In this document: piece by piece, positions 45,715-54,864 of the stretch
Position numbering within the stretch: the first letter of the stretch is position 1
How the letters are laid out: the number at the start of each line of letters is the position of its first letter
NCBI RefSeq assembly: GCF_004745865.1
Contig: NZ_SRKZ01000001.1
Location: 868,001-932,000 of the forward strand
DNA length: 64,000 nucleotides
Direction: 5' to 3'
From: Hymenobacter wooponensis
GTDB taxonomy: Bacteria > Bacteroidota > Bacteroidia > Cytophagales > Hymenobacteraceae
Translations under genes and position numbers: made by a program
Notes under the pieces: generated by a model
The model's database searches: none
What the model was told of the DNA's origin: nothing
What the model saw: the letters and a program-made list of their open reading frames with translations, nothing else

Positions 45715-46443
45715 ATGAAGATACCTTCTACCCGTATAGTTGCCCTTGCGCTGCTGCTTAGCGCCTGCTCCAAAGACGATGAAACCGTACCAATGCTGAC
45801 GGGTCAGTATCGTACTGAATCAACCTTGAAGGCCGGAGCAATACAGATGTACACGAGTAGTGGCGTAAATACCAATCAAACGACCATCACCCGTTTTTTG
45901 CGGCGTTTGAACGGAGCTTCCACAATTTTTATGCGCCGCGACAGTGTCCTGACGGGACCTGCGCTGGAACTGCACTTCCGCGAGAACAACCGCGTAACGC
46001 TCGCCTCCGTGGTGCCGCCCGGCGCCAACGACTATATGATAGAGTTAGAGGTTACCACCCGCGCCCGGCAATACTATCTGCTTTCAGACCTGGATTCGTC
46101 TATGGTCTACGGCTCGGGCTCGGGGTATAACTCCAATCCATGCAGTGCGTTTCCTGATAAGATTCGGCAACACCAGCCTGCCAGTAAGTGCTATAACATA
46201 CCATCGTCAAGTGGTTACGGGCAGTTATGTCGGCAGCGGCCCTTACGGATGCTCGCCATCCAGAAGGGTCAGCCGGTCCTTTCGCTGTTAAGCTGGCTGG
46301 GTAAGTCTACCACAAATGGGCGCTGGTGCTGGACATCCTACGGCAACGACTGGAATAGCCTGAACTCCAATCTGCGCAACTCCCTGGCTCCCGGCGACAC
46401 CGTGGTGGTACAGACAAACGAGCTAGCCCTGCGCAAGCAATAA
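45715..46443 (+). CDS. Lipoprotein of unknown function
   Basis: 242 residues. A short signal sequence (VALALLLSAC) gives a lipobox Cys near residue 17, followed by an acidic SKDDE linker. The mature part is beta-rich with several Cys (SNPCSAF, SKCYNI, GQLCRQ, RWCWT). It resembles small surface lipoproteins of Bacteroidota without an assigned family. It lies between the ACT gene and its pseudogene copy. Confidence 0.75.
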   Translation: MKIPSTRIVALALLLSACSKDDETVPMLTGQYRTESTLKAGAIQMYTSSGVNTNQTTITRFLRRLNGASTIFMRRDSVLTGPALELHFRENNRVTLASVVPPGANDYMIELEVTTRARQYYLLSDLDSSMVYGSGSGYNSNPCSAFPDKIRQHQPASKCYNIPSSSGYGQLCRQRPLRMLAIQKGQPVLSLLSWLGKSTTNGRWCWTSYGNDWNSLNSNLRNSLAPGDTVVVQTNELALRKQ

Positions 46444-46510
46444 TGCCCCGCTAGGCCACCTCGTTTGAATGAGCTGGAGAAACTGGCCTAGCTGGCAGCT
46501 GGCAGGGGGC

Positions 46511-46739
46511 GGTTGCCGCTAGGTTTGCTCCCGGCCACTGCTTCTAACGCTCACGCTGCACATGGCGCTATAAGCAGTTCACGTTGGCGCGGGCCTTTGC
46601 CCAGGTGCTGGCCCGCGCCAACGTGAGCTGCAACGTGCGCACCAGCTACTACCACAATCGTACTTTCATGGCCGCCGAGGATGCTCAAGAAAGCGCTAGG
46701 CCTCTGGCAGCGCCCAACCGAAACGGGTTAGAGGCCTAG
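46511..46739 (+). pseudogene. Decayed copy of the ACT-domain gene
   Basis: This non-coding stretch matches the 3' half of the ACT gene at 45133. It reads TLTLHMAL then a stop, then AFAQVLARANVSCNV with a frameshift, and the ending (AAEDA, GCGCTAGGCCTC, GGCCTAGCG) also matches. At least one in-frame stop and one frameshift are visible, so it is a broken duplicate rather than a gene. Confidence 0.8.
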
Positions 46740-46785
46740 CGTAACAACCGAGGCTGGCGCTAGGCCTCTTGGTTGAAATTACTTC

Positions 46786-47418
46786 TTAGTCCTCCCGCTG
46801 AAACAGAAAGGAGATAATGCGCGGCGTGCCCGTTCGGTCTTCCGTATCGAACCACTCCTGCAGGCGCACGCACCGGAGGCCGTGGTGGCGAGCGGTTTCA
46901 GTATAGTCAGAAACGTGGTGAATGTGGCATTCCAGCTCACAGAGTGAGCCCCCGGTTCGCTCAAAATGCGCTTTAGTGCCCTGGTACTGCTTGAAAGGGT
47001 GCAGCTCACCCACGTAAAACAGCCCCCCTACATGCAGGGCCTGCCGGGCCTGCGCAAATACGGCATCCAGGTGCTCAATGTGCTCCAGAATCAGGCTGCA
47101 CACCAGCAGATCGGCAGGGCGGGAGGCAAAAAACCACGGCTGGGTAATATCAGTGGGCTGAAAGTTGACGTGCGGATGCGGCAGCTTCTGACGGGCGCGG
47201 TCCATCATCTCCTTCGATAAATCGACGGCCGTGAGGTGGCTGGCTTGGGTCGCGAGCCACTGGGTGTTTTTGCCCGTACCGCAGCCCAGCTCAATTACTT
47301 CTGCGTAAGGGCCAGGAGGAATGGTAGCCCGAATAGCCTGAGCTTCCAGGTCCCGGGTTTTATTAGTACTTATGTCGTAGCTACTAGCCCACTCGTTGTA
47401 TGCGTCTTCAATCTTCAT
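46786..47418 (-). CDS. Class I SAM-dependent methyltransferase
   Basis: 210 residues. The SAM-binding motif I is VIELGCGTGKNT near residue 42; motif II is LTAVDLSKEM; motif III is FFASRPADLLVCSLILEHIEH. The group resembles small-molecule methyltransferases; the acceptor is unknown. The C-terminal half has no extra domain. Confidence 0.9.
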   Translation of the reverse strand: MKIEDAYNEWASSYDISTNKTRDLEAQAIRATIPPGPYAEVIELGCGTGKNTQWLATQASHLTAVDLSKEMMDRARQKLPHPHVNFQPTDITQPWFFASRPADLLVCSLILEHIEHLDAVFAQARQALHVGGLFYVGELHPFKQYQGTKAHFERTGGSLCELECHIHHVSDYTETARHHGLRCVRLQEWFDTEDRTGTPRIISFLFQRED

Positions 47419-47534
47419 CGGTGTAGTGGTATTAGTAAGCTTGTACTCATTCTGCTGGCCCTAAGCTCGTCTGTAATCTGGTAAGTACTAGCTCCACTGC
47501 AGCTTCTGGCCGAGTCTTGCCGTAGTGGGTAGTC

Positions 47535-48215
47535 ATGGAAACGTATGTACTCGGAGATATTCATGGTGCTTATCGCGCACTCCGCCAGGTGTTGGAACGC
47601 AGCCCTTTTCGGCCTGGCCTCGACCGCCTAATCCATCTGGGCGACGTGGCCGATGGTTGGCCTGAGACGCCTGAGTGCGTGGAGCTTCTGTTGCGCATTC
47701 CGAACAGCATCTGGCTGCAGGGCAACCACGATTGGTGGGTTGCGGAGTGGATGGCCACCGAGCTGCCGCTTGAACGCGCGTATAGAATCTGGCTTCGGCA
47801 GGGCGGCGAAGCCACGTACATGGCATATCAGCGAGGCCCCAAAGAGCAGATTAAGAAGCATTTCCAAGCCTTCTTCGCCAAACAGCGCCCCTACTTCGAA
47901 GACGAAAACCGTAACCTGTACGTGCACGGCGGCTACGACCCCACCATTTCTATTGCTAAGCAAGAACCGTTTGACCTGATCTGGAACCGAGACCTGTGGC
48001 GCTACGGGCAGGAAGCCCACCACTACACGGAGTGTTTTATTGGCCATACACCCACATGGCCCGCCAGCACTTTACCATGCCAACGGGCCAACGTCTGGAA
48101 CCTCGACCAGGGAGCCGGTTACTCGGGCCGCCTTAGTCTGATGAACGTGCGCACCAAGGAATTCGTCCAGAGCGACGCCGTGCCAGAGCTTTACCCCGGC
48201 GTAAAAGGCCGCTGA
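47535..48215 (+). CDS. Metallophosphoesterase (Ser/Thr phosphatase-like)
   Basis: 226 residues with all core phosphoesterase motifs: GDIHG near residue 7, HLGDVADG, GNHDWWV, YVHGGYDP and a late CFIGHTPT. The size and motifs match bis(5'-nucleosyl)-tetraphosphatase/PrpE-type phosphatases. It is divergent from the methyltransferase gene with a short gap. Confidence 0.9.
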   Translation: METYVLGDIHGAYRALRQVLERSPFRPGLDRLIHLGDVADGWPETPECVELLLRIPNSIWLQGNHDWWVAEWMATELPLERAYRIWLRQGGEATYMAYQRGPKEQIKKHFQAFFAKQRPYFEDENRNLYVHGGYDPTISIAKQEPFDLIWNRDLWRYGQEAHHYTECFIGHTPTWPASTLPCQRANVWNLDQGAGYSGRLSLMNVRTKEFVQSDAVPELYPGVKGR

Positions 48216-48346
48216 CTCGATTCCTAACTGAAGTAGCCTAGCAACACGGCGCGCTGGGCTTGTTACGTAGTACAAGTAGCGCACTAGAGCTAACGGCCAG
48301 TTCACCCTATTTGGGAAGCAGGGGCTGGGGCTGGTTAACCAATCGT

Positions 48347-48465
48347 TGTTACCAAGAACGTCCTGTTGAGCTAGTCAGGACATCTCGCTCGAATCGTTGA
48401 GCTACCTGCCCACCGTCAGCCCGCGCGATGTCTCGCCCAGCTCGACATGGCGTTCTTTGATAACA
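48347..48465. repeat. Intergenic inverted-repeat element (MITE-like), family A
   Basis: Left arm 48347-48372 and right arm 48439-48465 are inverted copies with few mismatches and one gap, around a 66-bp spacer with internal ATCTCGC/GCGATGTC pairing. AAGAACGTCCTGTTGAGCT resembles the arm of the coaC-coaB element. Confidence 0.6.
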
Positions 48466-48480
48466 GTTCTAGGCCAGTCC

Positions 48481-48533
48481 TCGACCTTTAACACCTCCTC
48501 AGATGGGGAGGCGAACTAGCCGTTAGCTCTAGC
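48481..48533. repeat. Half copy of the tilS-upstream repeat, family B
   Basis: It reads as one arm of the inverted-repeat element at 62448-62614: TCGACCTT, a small hairpin around CCTCCTC, GAACTAGC and CTCTAGC are shared in order. The second arm is absent here. The rest of the gap 48216-48561 holds only family A and this half copy. Confidence 0.6.
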
Positions 48534-48561
48534 TTTTTACCTGCTTCGCAACGCAGGTTAC

Positions 48562-48978
48562 TTAGCTGACGGTAGGCGGGTTGCGGTTACCTAAGGGCTT
48601 GCCACCAGCCAGCTGGCTTACCATATCATCAAGGATGTCTTTGCTGTAGCCGATGCGGTTGGCGTACTCCATGCACAGGCCGTACTCGCGGGCATCAATG
48701 TTGCCGTCTTGCAGCATCATTTGTACCAGCGTTTGCAGCTCCATGGTACGCTGTAAGCCATCGGCCGGTACAATGAAACTCAGCACCCCCAGGTTGTCGG
48801 CAATGGGCTGCACTTCTTCTGATTTGAGGCCTAGCCGGTTACCTATTTGTAGTAGAAACTGGCTTTCTGCCTTATCCAGCTTGCCGTCGGCAGCAGCTAT
48901 CAGTACTAAGTTTTGGAAGAATGCGAGCTTCTTTTGCTGGGTGTCCAGCACTTGTTCTATGGAGTGTTGCGCCTGCAT
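48562..48978 (-). CDS. TerB-like tellurite-resistance-domain protein
   Basis: 138 residues, a compact all-helical TerB domain: NLVLIAAADGKLDKAESQFL near the N-terminus with a Ca/metal-binding-like acidic loop, then MMLQDGNIDAREYGLCMEYA. TerB domains occur in stress and tellurite-resistance systems; function here is unknown. A GTG start at 49011 adds 11 residues and is less likely. Confidence 0.82.
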   Translation of the reverse strand: MQAQHSIEQVLDTQQKKLAFFQNLVLIAAADGKLDKAESQFLLQIGNRLGLKSEEVQPIADNLGVLSFIVPADGLQRTMELQTLVQMMLQDGNIDAREYGLCMEYANRIGYSKDILDDMVSQLAGGKPLGNRNPPTVS

Positions 48979-49132
48979 GTGCGGGAGATATTCAGAGTTG
49001 ATAATGGGCACCCGGTTTGGTGCATTCTATCAACGGTACCTTCCCCGGATAAGTTATTGTAGTAGCGCTGCTGCTCAGCTTCCCGGCAATGGGGGTAACC
49101 GTGGAAACCTGCTTTGCCTTCTAGGCCACTGT

Positions 49133-50110
49133 CTACTTCATTTCGGGGTTCCAGGGCTGCTGACTGGCGAAGATGTTCTTCAGCGTGTACTGCTTGGCCT
49201 CTTTGGCCGTGAGCTGCCGCGACCAGCTCACCCGCTGCCCTACCCGGGCGCCAGGCCCCGAGGAGCGGTACTCAGCGTACGAAGCAGTTTTCTCGTTTTC
49301 TGGCTTCTTCCAGTTGTCCCAGCCTTCGGGCCGGATGTGGGAGCCCATGTAGGTATTCAGGTACGCTACCTTGGCGTACGGCCGCCAGGGCCGCCCCAGC
49401 GATACATTGTTGTCTTGTGTGGTATCGGCTAGCAGCCGGCAGTTGAGGAACACAAAGCCGTAGGCCTGCTCCTGCGGTGTAGAGGCCGCCGTAATGTGGG
49501 AGTTCTTCTTGCTGAAGATGTTGCAACGGTCGAAAACAGCCGTGGCGGCCCCGAAGATGAAATCGGTAGTGCCCTCGATATAACAATCGCGGAAATACTG
49601 GCGGGTGTGGTCGGCGGCTAGAAATAGCGTGTCTTGGTCGCCCACGATGCGGCATTTACGGAACACGCAGCGGTCGGCTTCCACATGCAAGGCCACTGCC
49701 TGACCTACGCCCCGCCCAGCTGTATTCTGAAAGGTGATATTCTCGGCCCGGAAGTCGTTGCCCTGAATCAGGACTGAGTGCGAGGTATAGGTATTGATAT
49801 CGCCCTTGCCGGTGTGGTCGTCGAAGGTGATGATGGTAGTAGCAGCGTCATCGCCAAGTAAGGAGATGTGCGTTTTGAGTACGGGCACTACCAGCTTTTC
49901 CTTGTACACACCCGGCTTCACCCGTATGATTACTTGCTTCTGCGACTGATCAGGCACGGCATTCACGGCTTCCTGCACCGTTTTGAATTGCCCGCTGCCA
50001 TCTTGGGCCACAATGATTGGGCCACCGGCCGCCACCTGGCTTTGGGCGTGGGTATTGAGAGTAACCAGGAGCAGCAGGCTCCAAAACAGGGAAAGCAGAA
50101 TCCGAGGCAT
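49133..50110 (-). CDS. Secreted pectinesterase (CE8 family)
   Basis: 325 residues. A signal peptide (LLLLVTLNTHAQ) precedes a right-handed beta-helix. CE8 active-site motifs are visible: AVALHVEADRCVFRKCRI, GDQDTLF, IEGTTDFIFGAATAVFD (catalytic Asp), and LGRPWRPYAKVAYLN (substrate Arg). It demethylates pectin. No pectate lyase or SusCD pair is adjacent. Confidence 0.93.
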   Translation of the reverse strand: MPRILLSLFWSLLLLVTLNTHAQSQVAAGGPIIVAQDGSGQFKTVQEAVNAVPDQSQKQVIIRVKPGVYKEKLVVPVLKTHISLLGDDAATTIITFDDHTGKGDINTYTSHSVLIQGNDFRAENITFQNTAGRGVGQAVALHVEADRCVFRKCRIVGDQDTLFLAADHTRQYFRDCYIEGTTDFIFGAATAVFDRCNIFSKKNSHITAASTPQEQAYGFVFLNCRLLADTTQDNNVSLGRPWRPYAKVAYLNTYMGSHIRPEGWDNWKKPENEKTASYAEYRSSGPGARVGQRVSWSRQLTAKEAKQYTLKNIFASQQPWNPEMK

Positions 50111-50346
50111 GGTGGGAGTTTACGCAGAGTGGTTTAGCTAAAGACTGAGGTAGGAAAGAGAGCCATAATAGCGGAAAGCTGCTGCGGCTGGGCGCAAAGA
50201 CGAAGCTATTTCGTTGGCAACGTTGCCGGGAACGTTGTCACTGGCAGCCAGCTTTTTTGTCAGAGCCTACCAAACAACCAGCACCAATGAAGCTTGTATT
50301 CTTTGTGCTGCTTGACAGTCTACCGCTCATCTAGGCCACTACCACT

Positions 50347-51450
50347 ATGAGATATGCGTACCTGCTTAGCCTGCTGTTGCTGCTACTGGCTTTTCCGGCC
50401 CCCGCAGTGCAGGCTCGCCCTCTACGGCCCGGCTTCGAGAAAGCCGAGTACATAGAGCTGCTGCGCCTGCACGCCCGCCTGGCCGACACCTCCTTCTTCG
50501 GCCAAATTCCGCGGCCTACGCGCTTCCGCCACGCCTACCGCTCACCCGTGGTAGGTCTCGATAACCAGTGGGAGCTCTGGACCAGCCCCGACTCCGTGGC
50601 GGTGGTCAGCATTCGGGGCACTACGGCCAACTCGGCCAGCTGGCTAGAGAACTTCTACGCGGCCATGCTGCCGGCCAAAGGAGAGCTATGGCTCTCCCCT
50701 ACTCGCACATTTCCCTATGCGCTATCGGAGAACCCGCAGGCGGCAGTGCACGCGGGCTGGCTCCTGGGCATGGCCTACCTAGCTGATGATGTGGTGGCCA
50801 AGCTCGACTCCTGCCACCGCCGTGGTATCCGCAACGTCATCATTATGGGGCACAGCCAGGGCGGGGCCATTGCCTATTTGCTCACCTCCCACCTGCGCGC
50901 CCTACAGCAACACCAGAAACTGCCGGCCACCATTCGCTTCAAAACCTACTGCAGCGCGGCTCCTAAGCCCGGCAACCTCTACTACGCCTACGACTTTGAG
51001 GCTCTCACCCAGGGCGGCTGGAGCTTCAACGTGGTCAACTCCGCCGACTGGGTGCCGGAAGTGCCGCTCAGCGTGCAAACGCTCACCGACTTCAACCCGG
51101 TAAATCCCTTCACTGATGCCCAAGCCACTATCAGCAAACAGAAGCTAACCCAGCGCCTGTTGCTACGGTACCTGTTCAACCAGCTAGCCAAACCAGCACG
51201 CAAAGCCCAGCGACGCTACCAGAAGTACTTGGGCACATTGGTTTCCAAGCAAGTACGCAAACAGCTCCCTGATTATCAGCCGAATGCCTTTTACCCCAGC
51301 AGCAACTACATGCGCGCTGGCACGCCCATCATCCTACTGTCCACTCCCGCCTACTACCAGCGCTTCCCTGTAGACAAAACCAAAGTATTCCAGAACCACC
51401 TGTTCGAGCCGTACTACTACCTGGCTGAGCGGCTGCCTAAGTCTGATTAA
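50347..51450 (+). CDS. Secreted class 3 lipase-like hydrolase
   Basis: 367 residues with a signal peptide (LLSLLLLLLAFPAPAVQA). Class 3 lipase motifs are VVSIRGTTANSASW, IIMGHSQGGAIAYLL (nucleophile Ser) and NSADWVPEVPLS (catalytic Asp region). Convergent with the P450 gene, with only 36 bp between stops. Confidence 0.88.
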   Translation: MRYAYLLSLLLLLLAFPAPAVQARPLRPGFEKAEYIELLRLHARLADTSFFGQIPRPTRFRHAYRSPVVGLDNQWELWTSPDSVAVVSIRGTTANSASWLENFYAAMLPAKGELWLSPTRTFPYALSENPQAAVHAGWLLGMAYLADDVVAKLDSCHRRGIRNVIIMGHSQGGAIAYLLTSHLRALQQHQKLPATIRFKTYCSAAPKPGNLYYAYDFEALTQGGWSFNVVNSADWVPEVPLSVQTLTDFNPVNPFTDAQATISKQKLTQRLLLRYLFNQLAKPARKAQRRYQKYLGTLVSKQVRKQLPDYQPNAFYPSSNYMRAGTPIILLSTPAYYQRFPVDKTKVFQNHLFEPYYYLAERLPKSD

Positions 51451-51472
51451 GCTTAGTATGTACTAAGCACAG

Positions 51473-51488
51473 AGTGGCCTAGGCCACT
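51473..51488. repeat. 16-bp perfect palindrome of the iterated motif
   Basis: AGTGGCCTAGGCCACT is a perfect palindrome made of two overlapping CTAGGCC heptamers. It lies between the convergent lipase and P450 genes, touching the P450 stop codon. Confidence 0.8.
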
Positions 51489-52809
51489 AGCCGTGGTGGA
51501 ATGGGCAACCACCAGCAGCTGCAGTGGTTGCACTGGGCAGCCCAGCTACTGGGGCGGCTTTTCCAGTGCGGCGTACGTTAGTAATTATAAACCCACTCCT
51601 GGGCTGCGTAGGCATACGCGCTAGGTCGTAGTTTAGATCCTGGGGCGGCACGTCGTAGGTAATGCTGTCGTTGAGGAAACCCACGGCCTGTTTCATGGCC
51701 TCAATGGTAATCCACTCGCCAGCACAACGGTGGCCGGTTAGGTACCCACCCCCACCCTGCGGGATGAAGTTGTAGGGGTTCTCCTTCCAATGGCGGAACC
51801 GCTCGGGCCAGAATACTTCTGGGTCTTCCCACTGCCGCTCGTCGCGGTCGGTGCCGTACACATCGAGCAGCACCATAGTGCCTTTAGGGAAGGCAAAGCC
51901 GTGCCAAGTGAAGTTTTCGCGTACAATGGCCCCCACAAATGGCGTAAAGGGGAAGTAACGGCGCACTTCCTGTACAAACAGCTCGGCATAATCCTCATGG
52001 GGGTTGCGCAGCTGCTGGCGATAGGGCGGAAACTCGTGCAGAGCTAGCGCCGCGAAGGTGATATATCTAGCAATGGCCACAATGGGTCGGATGGCGTTGA
52101 TCAGCTCAATGGCTGCCATCTGCACGTCAAACAGCTCCCCATCGGGCTCCCGATGCCAGGCCACGGTGTGAGCCGCCGTGCCTTCCTGCACCGGCAACTT
52201 CCCCGAGCGGATGTCTCGGATGATGCCGCGCATCCATCGCTCGTTGTTAATGCGCGCCAGTTTACTGCGACCATGCCGGAGGCCTACGCCCCCAAAGCCA
52301 TCAATCATTTTGCCGAACTGCTGAGCCCGGAGGCTTACTTCCTCTTCCTGCAGCGGCACATTGGCCCAGGCACAAGCGGCTCGGCAAATGATTTCCTGTG
52401 CTTCCTTGAACAGCACTACTCGGTCTTGGTGCTCCCATTTATGGCTATAGGCCTCCCACTGCTCGGCTAGCAGGGTCATCAGGCGATGCCGACTGCCGGG
52501 CGTCATCAGCGACATGAACATCTCCTTCCGGCAGCGGTGCTCCTCATTATCGCGGGTCTGGATGGCGTGCAGGCCCATAAGCGTGGTTTGCACCCGCCGC
52601 GGAATAGCACCCGTCCGGATGAACTTCTTGGGGTCGTAGAATAGCTCTGCTGCCTCGGCCCCGTGCAGGCAAATGGCCTTCATGCCCATCAGCCAAATCT
52701 GGAAAATATCGGAATTGAAGCGCTGACTGCGGCTATATAGAAACGGGTAGCCTTCGCGCAGCAAATCCAAGGTGCTGTCGAAACTGGGGTCGCGGAGAAT
52801 CTGAGGCAT
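51487..52809 (-). CDS. Cytochrome P450, CYP152-type fatty-acid peroxygenase
   Basis: 440 residues. The heme-ligand Cys lies in GHRCAGEW. The I-helix reads INAIRPIVAIARY: the Arg-Pro pair replaces the acid-Thr pair, which is the mark of CYP152 peroxygenases (P450-BS-beta, P450-SP-alpha) that hydroxylate fatty acids with hydrogen peroxide and need no reductase. An EVRRYFPFTPF ExxR-type motif is present. The C-terminus ends CPFHHG, a Cys-Pro-type addition. Soluble. Confidence 0.92.
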   Translation of the reverse strand: MPQILRDPSFDSTLDLLREGYPFLYSRSQRFNSDIFQIWLMGMKAICLHGAEAAELFYDPKKFIRTGAIPRRVQTTLMGLHAIQTRDNEEHRCRKEMFMSLMTPGSRHRLMTLLAEQWEAYSHKWEHQDRVVLFKEAQEIICRAACAWANVPLQEEEVSLRAQQFGKMIDGFGGVGLRHGRSKLARINNERWMRGIIRDIRSGKLPVQEGTAAHTVAWHREPDGELFDVQMAAIELINAIRPIVAIARYITFAALALHEFPPYRQQLRNPHEDYAELFVQEVRRYFPFTPFVGAIVRENFTWHGFAFPKGTMVLLDVYGTDRDERQWEDPEVFWPERFRHWKENPYNFIPQGGGGYLTGHRCAGEWITIEAMKQAVGFLNDSITYDVPPQDLNYDLARMPTQPRSGFIITNVRRTGKAAPVAGLPSATTAAAGGCPFHHG

Positions 52810-52980
52810 AGTAAAGGTTCAGGTCAGAGGAAGTGGCCTAGAGCCACCTTATGAGCTCTCCTATCCTACGCAGCGGCCCTATATATGATACGCAGGAGCT
52901 TGGCTCTAAATAGGTTTCCGCTGCCGATATGGAATCTAATAGTATCAAGCATCGAGAGAACAATTGAACCCACCTCCCGA

Positions 52981-53901
52981 ATGAAACAGCTTCTACTAAT
53001 TGTCTTTTGCCTGCTACTACAACCTGCCTTAGGCCAACAAGCCAGCGTGTCGGGCCGCGTCCTCGACTTTACGACTGGCCTGGGTTACCAGGGAGCCACC
53101 ATTCTGCAGAAGGGCACATCCAACGGCATGTCGGCCGATGCTCTAGGCAACTTTACACTGGGAGTGCCCTCCGGTACCGATAGCGTGACGCTCCAAGTAT
53201 CTGCTATTGGCTGCGTTACACAGACCTCGCGGGTGGCTGCAGGGAGCTTTTCTATCTTTCTGCTGGAAGCCGACAACCGCGAATTCTGTGATTTACCGGT
53301 CTATCCTAAGCTTGTGCTAGGCCTGTCCAGTGGAGTCCGGTATGCTCCATTTGGAGCCTTGTTGCAGCATCCGCGCCTGTTTCACCGGCCGTACTCGGCA
53401 GGAGTCAGCTACCAGACAAACCTGCATCGGAACTATGCGCTCAGTGCTCACCTTGAATTGCCAGCTTTAGTAAGCCATAACCGCCTGCGTATAACCGAGG
53501 CAGTGGCCTACAACCAATTACAAGCGGAGCCAGCCAACGCCAGATTCCGCAGCTATCTGGTCACCTTTGGGGTGAGTATCTACCGGCTCGGCATGGTACG
53601 GATGCCTACCTTGCTGGTAAAGGGCGGCTATGCTCAGTACCAGCCCATACATAATGCTGAGACAAGCACCGCCAGTACTGGCTATGGGTTTGGATTAGGC
53701 CTCTCGCACTCGTTCTTTCCCAATACTATAGATCTGGCTAGCGAACTACACGCAACCCGATGGCCGGGATATTGGCAGTGGCAAGGTAAGCTGACCAAGA
53801 GCGTTAGGTTTCCAACTGCCACCTTTCAGACAGGCCTGGGACTTAACCTGCTGCGCCGCTATTGCGAGGTTTCGGCCACCGTAAGCTACACCTTCTTCTA
53901 A
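52981..53901 (+). CDS. Outer-membrane-associated protein with carboxypeptidase-regulatory-like domain
   Basis: 306 residues. A signal peptide (LLIVFCLLLQPALGQ) is followed by a CarboxypepD-reg-like domain (ASVSGRVLDFTTGLGYQGATI) over about 85 residues. The C-terminal 200 residues are beta-strand-rich and end in aromatic YTFF, as in outer-membrane beta-barrels. It looks like a small barrel protein without a plug; function unknown. An in-frame ATG at 52885 lacks a signal peptide and is not used. Confidence 0.8.
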   Translation: MKQLLLIVFCLLLQPALGQQASVSGRVLDFTTGLGYQGATILQKGTSNGMSADALGNFTLGVPSGTDSVTLQVSAIGCVTQTSRVAAGSFSIFLLEADNREFCDLPVYPKLVLGLSSGVRYAPFGALLQHPRLFHRPYSAGVSYQTNLHRNYALSAHLELPALVSHNRLRITEAVAYNQLQAEPANARFRSYLVTFGVSIYRLGMVRMPTLLVKGGYAQYQPIHNAETSTASTGYGFGLGLSHSFFPNTIDLASELHATRWPGYWQWQGKLTKSVRFPTATFQTGLGLNLLRRYCEVSATVSYTFF

Positions 53902-53915
53902 CTGCCTGACGCAGC

Positions 53916-53949
53916 AAAAAAGCCCGACCATTTATGGCCGGGCTTTTTT
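53916..53949. terminator. Bidirectional terminator between convergent genes
   Basis: A 15-bp stem AAAAAAGCCCGACCA/TGGCCGGGCTTTTTT (one mismatch) lies between the barrel-protein gene and fabI, with T-runs on both strands. Confidence 0.88.
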
Positions 53950-53969
53950 GTTGGAGAATAACTACTGGC

Positions 53970-54791
53970 CTAGGCCTTGTTGTTGGTAATGAGCTCTACA
54001 ATTTCTTCGGAGATGCCGGTGGTGCTAAAGCCACCGTCGTGCATGAGGTTCTGCATGGTCACGTAGCGAGTCAAGTCCGAGAACAGCGAAATGCAGTAGT
54101 CGGCGCAGGCTTCGGCGGGGGCATTGCCCAGCGGCGACAGGCGGTCAGCGTACTCATAGAACGCGTCGAAGCCGCTGATACCAGTGCCAGCCGTAGTTTT
54201 AGTGGGCGACTGCGACACGGTGTTCACGCGCACTTTCTTCAGCTTGCCAAGGCGCTGCCCGTAGCTGCGAGCAATGCTCTCGAGCATCGCCTTAGCCTGC
54301 GACATATCAGTGTAATCGAGGAAGGCTCGCTGAGCGGCGATGTACGACAAAGCCACTACCGAGCCCCACTCGTTGAAGGCATCCTGCTTCTCGGCCACGG
54401 CCAGCATGCGGTGCAGCGACATAGCCGACACGTCCAGCGTCTTTTGGTACCACTCGTAGTTCAGCTCGCCGTAGTGTTTGCCTTTGCGGATGTTGGCGCT
54501 CATGCCAATGCTGTGCAGCACGAAGTCGATTTTGCCGCCGAGCTGCTCCTGGGCACCGCTGAACAGCTTCTCCAGGTCTTCCATGGAGGTAGCATCGGCC
54601 GGAATGATGGGCGCGTTGCACTGCTCCGAAAGCTTATTGATTTCGCCCATACGCATGGCCAGGGGCGCGTTGGTGAGTACAAAGCGGGCACCTTCGGCGT
54701 GAGCCTTCAGGGCTACTTTCCAGGCAATGGATTCTTCGTTAAGAGCACCAGAAATGATGCCGACCTTGCCAGCGAGTAGGTTATTGGACAT
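53970..54791 (-). CDS. fabI: Enoyl-ACP reductase (NADH), FabI
   Basis: 273 residues. It reduces enoyl-ACP in the last step of each fatty-acid elongation round. SDR features include the N-terminal GIISGALNEESIAW cofactor loop typical of FabI, HSIGMSAN, and the Tyr-x6-Lys pair in YTDMSQAK. FabI-type Tyr spacing is as expected. The C-terminus has SDLTRYVTMQNLMHDGG. Confidence 0.96.
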   Translation of the reverse strand: MSNNLLAGKVGIISGALNEESIAWKVALKAHAEGARFVLTNAPLAMRMGEINKLSEQCNAPIIPADATSMEDLEKLFSGAQEQLGGKIDFVLHSIGMSANIRKGKHYGELNYEWYQKTLDVSAMSLHRMLAVAEKQDAFNEWGSVVALSYIAAQRAFLDYTDMSQAKAMLESIARSYGQRLGKLKKVRVNTVSQSPTKTTAGTGISGFDAFYEYADRLSPLGNAPAEACADYCISLFSDLTRYVTMQNLMHDGGFSTTGISEEIVELITNNKA

Positions 54792-54864
54792 TGGAATCTG
54801 AGTAGATGACGAGTGCTAAGATAACGGAGCTACACCAATTAGCCTTACAGAGCCATTCCCTTGC

